Below the pieces are notes generated by a model. That model was given only the letters and a program-made list of their open reading frames with translations. It searched no databases and had not been told where the DNA came from. From NCBI GenBank assembly GCA_003663045.1, contig QMZG01000075.1:1-5837 (forward strand): 5,837 nt of DNA, given 5' to 3'. A program made the translations under genes and the position numbers. This document shows, one piece after another, positions 5,353 through 5,837 of the stretch (position 1 is the first letter of the stretch; the number at the start of each line of letters is the position of its first letter). Source of the stretch: Candidatus Altarchaeales archaeon (GTDB lineage Archaea > Altiarchaeota > Altiarchaeia > IMC4 > QMZM01).

Positions 5353-5837
5353 CTAAGCCTTCCCCATGAAACGTCTGAAAGCCGGGTGCATATCCGCCAT
5401 CTGCTCTCTCTTGATTTCTTCATAAAGCCTGTAAAGGATTCCCACCGTCAGCAGGATTCCCGTTCCGCTGCCCAATGCCCCCAAAAGATCTGCACCAACC
5501 GCTAATAAACCAACTGCTATGGAACTGATAATAGTAATATGTGGTATATATCTATTAAGGACCCTCTCAACCACTCTTTTATCCCTTCTAAATCCAGGGA
5601 TCTGCATTCCTCCCTGCTGTATCTGATCGGCAACCTGTTCCGCACCCAGGCCGGTTGTTTCCACCCAGAATTTTCCAAATAATATGCAGAGTAGGATAAA
5701 CACAGTTGTGTATGTTATTAGGTGTAGGATAATACTGGGATTGGCTAACATATGGATATTGGCAGGATTCAATATACCTCCTAAGTGGCCCAAGGTTATA
5801 TGACGCCCGATCTCATACACTATATTCTGAAAAAATG
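5353..5837 (-). CDS. secY: Protein translocase subunit SecY, C-terminal part
   Basis: SecY is the pore of the SecYE-beta channel in the cytoplasmic membrane, used for export and membrane insertion. The last 160 codons are visible; the reading frame stays open to the right edge (…FFQNIVYEIGRH), so the N-terminal part lies outside. In visible numbering, a membrane helix at about 35-57 (TM8) is followed by FWVETTGL (56-63) and a cytoplasmic loop containing GMQIPGFRRDKRVVERVL (76-93), the C5 loop whose arginines contact the ribosome. TM9 is at about 98-117 and TM10 at about 120-137 (GSGTGILLTVGILYRLYE), then a short cytoplasmic tail ending HPAFRRFMGKA. These blocks match archaeal SecY such as the M. 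jannaschii protein. The gene ends 37 bases from the convergent cca stop. In most archaea secY is followed by adenylate kinase in the ribosomal protein operon; here nothing follows on its strand, so the operon apparently ends with secY. Confidence 0.96.
   Translation of the reverse strand, partial: FFQNIVYEIGRHITLGHLGGILNPANIHMLANPSIILHLITYTTVFILLCILFGKFWVETTGLGAEQVADQIQQGGMQIPGFRRDKRVVERVLNRYIPHITIISSIAVGLLAVGADLLGALGSGTGILLTVGILYRLYEEIKREQMADMHPAFRRFMGKA

Noticed and set aside
1..5837. tRNA, rRNA, CRISPR array, insertion sequence, toxin-antitoxin or defence genes
   Set aside because: I found no cloverleaf arms with a GTTCGAATC-type loop, no regularly spaced repeats, no transposase-like product and no matching small ORF pairs with credible coding content; the window looks like core chromosome.

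Overview
The window reads as archaeal chromosome, AT-rich, with ordinary housekeeping genes. The evidence is a complete two-subunit DNA topoisomerase VI, a two-KH-domain Dim2/Pno1-type ribosome assembly protein, a class I (archaeal) CCA-adding enzyme, and a SecY tail of the archaeal type. Start signals also fit archaea: GAGGTG Shine-Dalgarno sites before some genes, and starts with no Shine-Dalgarno but an upstream AT-rich TATA-like box before others. A euryarchaeal lineage is my best guess. The sequence alone does not let me name a genus.

Layout, left to right. Positions 1-83 (minus) hold the first 27 codons of a short membrane or prepilin-like protein that runs off the left edge. Positions 84-439 are a 356-base gap with only tiny doubtful ORFs and weak inverted repeats. 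Positions 440-1519 (minus) are top6A and 1522-3153 (minus) are top6B, separated by 2 bases and evidently co-translated. Positions 3154-3229 are a short spacer with TATA-like boxes and short direct repeats. Positions 3230-3787 (minus) are the KH-domain protein. Positions 3788-3971 are a divergent promoter region with a 15-base perfect palindrome. Positions 3972-5315 (plus) are the CCA-adding enzyme. Positions 5316-5352 are a convergent gap spanned by a 7-base-pair inverted repeat. Positions 5353-5837 (minus) are the C-terminal third of SecY, cut by the right edge.

How the genes relate. Top6A and Top6B form one A2B2 enzyme that relaxes and decatenates DNA using ATP. The KH protein acts in 16S rRNA 3' end maturation, the CCA enzyme in tRNA 3' end repair and maturation, and SecY in protein export. 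The dim2-top6B-top6A order is, from general knowledge, a recurring archaeal neighbourhood, so this is an informational gene cluster rather than an accessory island. I see no mobile element, CRISPR array, defence system, tRNA or rRNA. I found no convincing undescribed system. The points most worth checking are the palindrome before cca, the 356-base gap, and the truncated prepilin-like gene.
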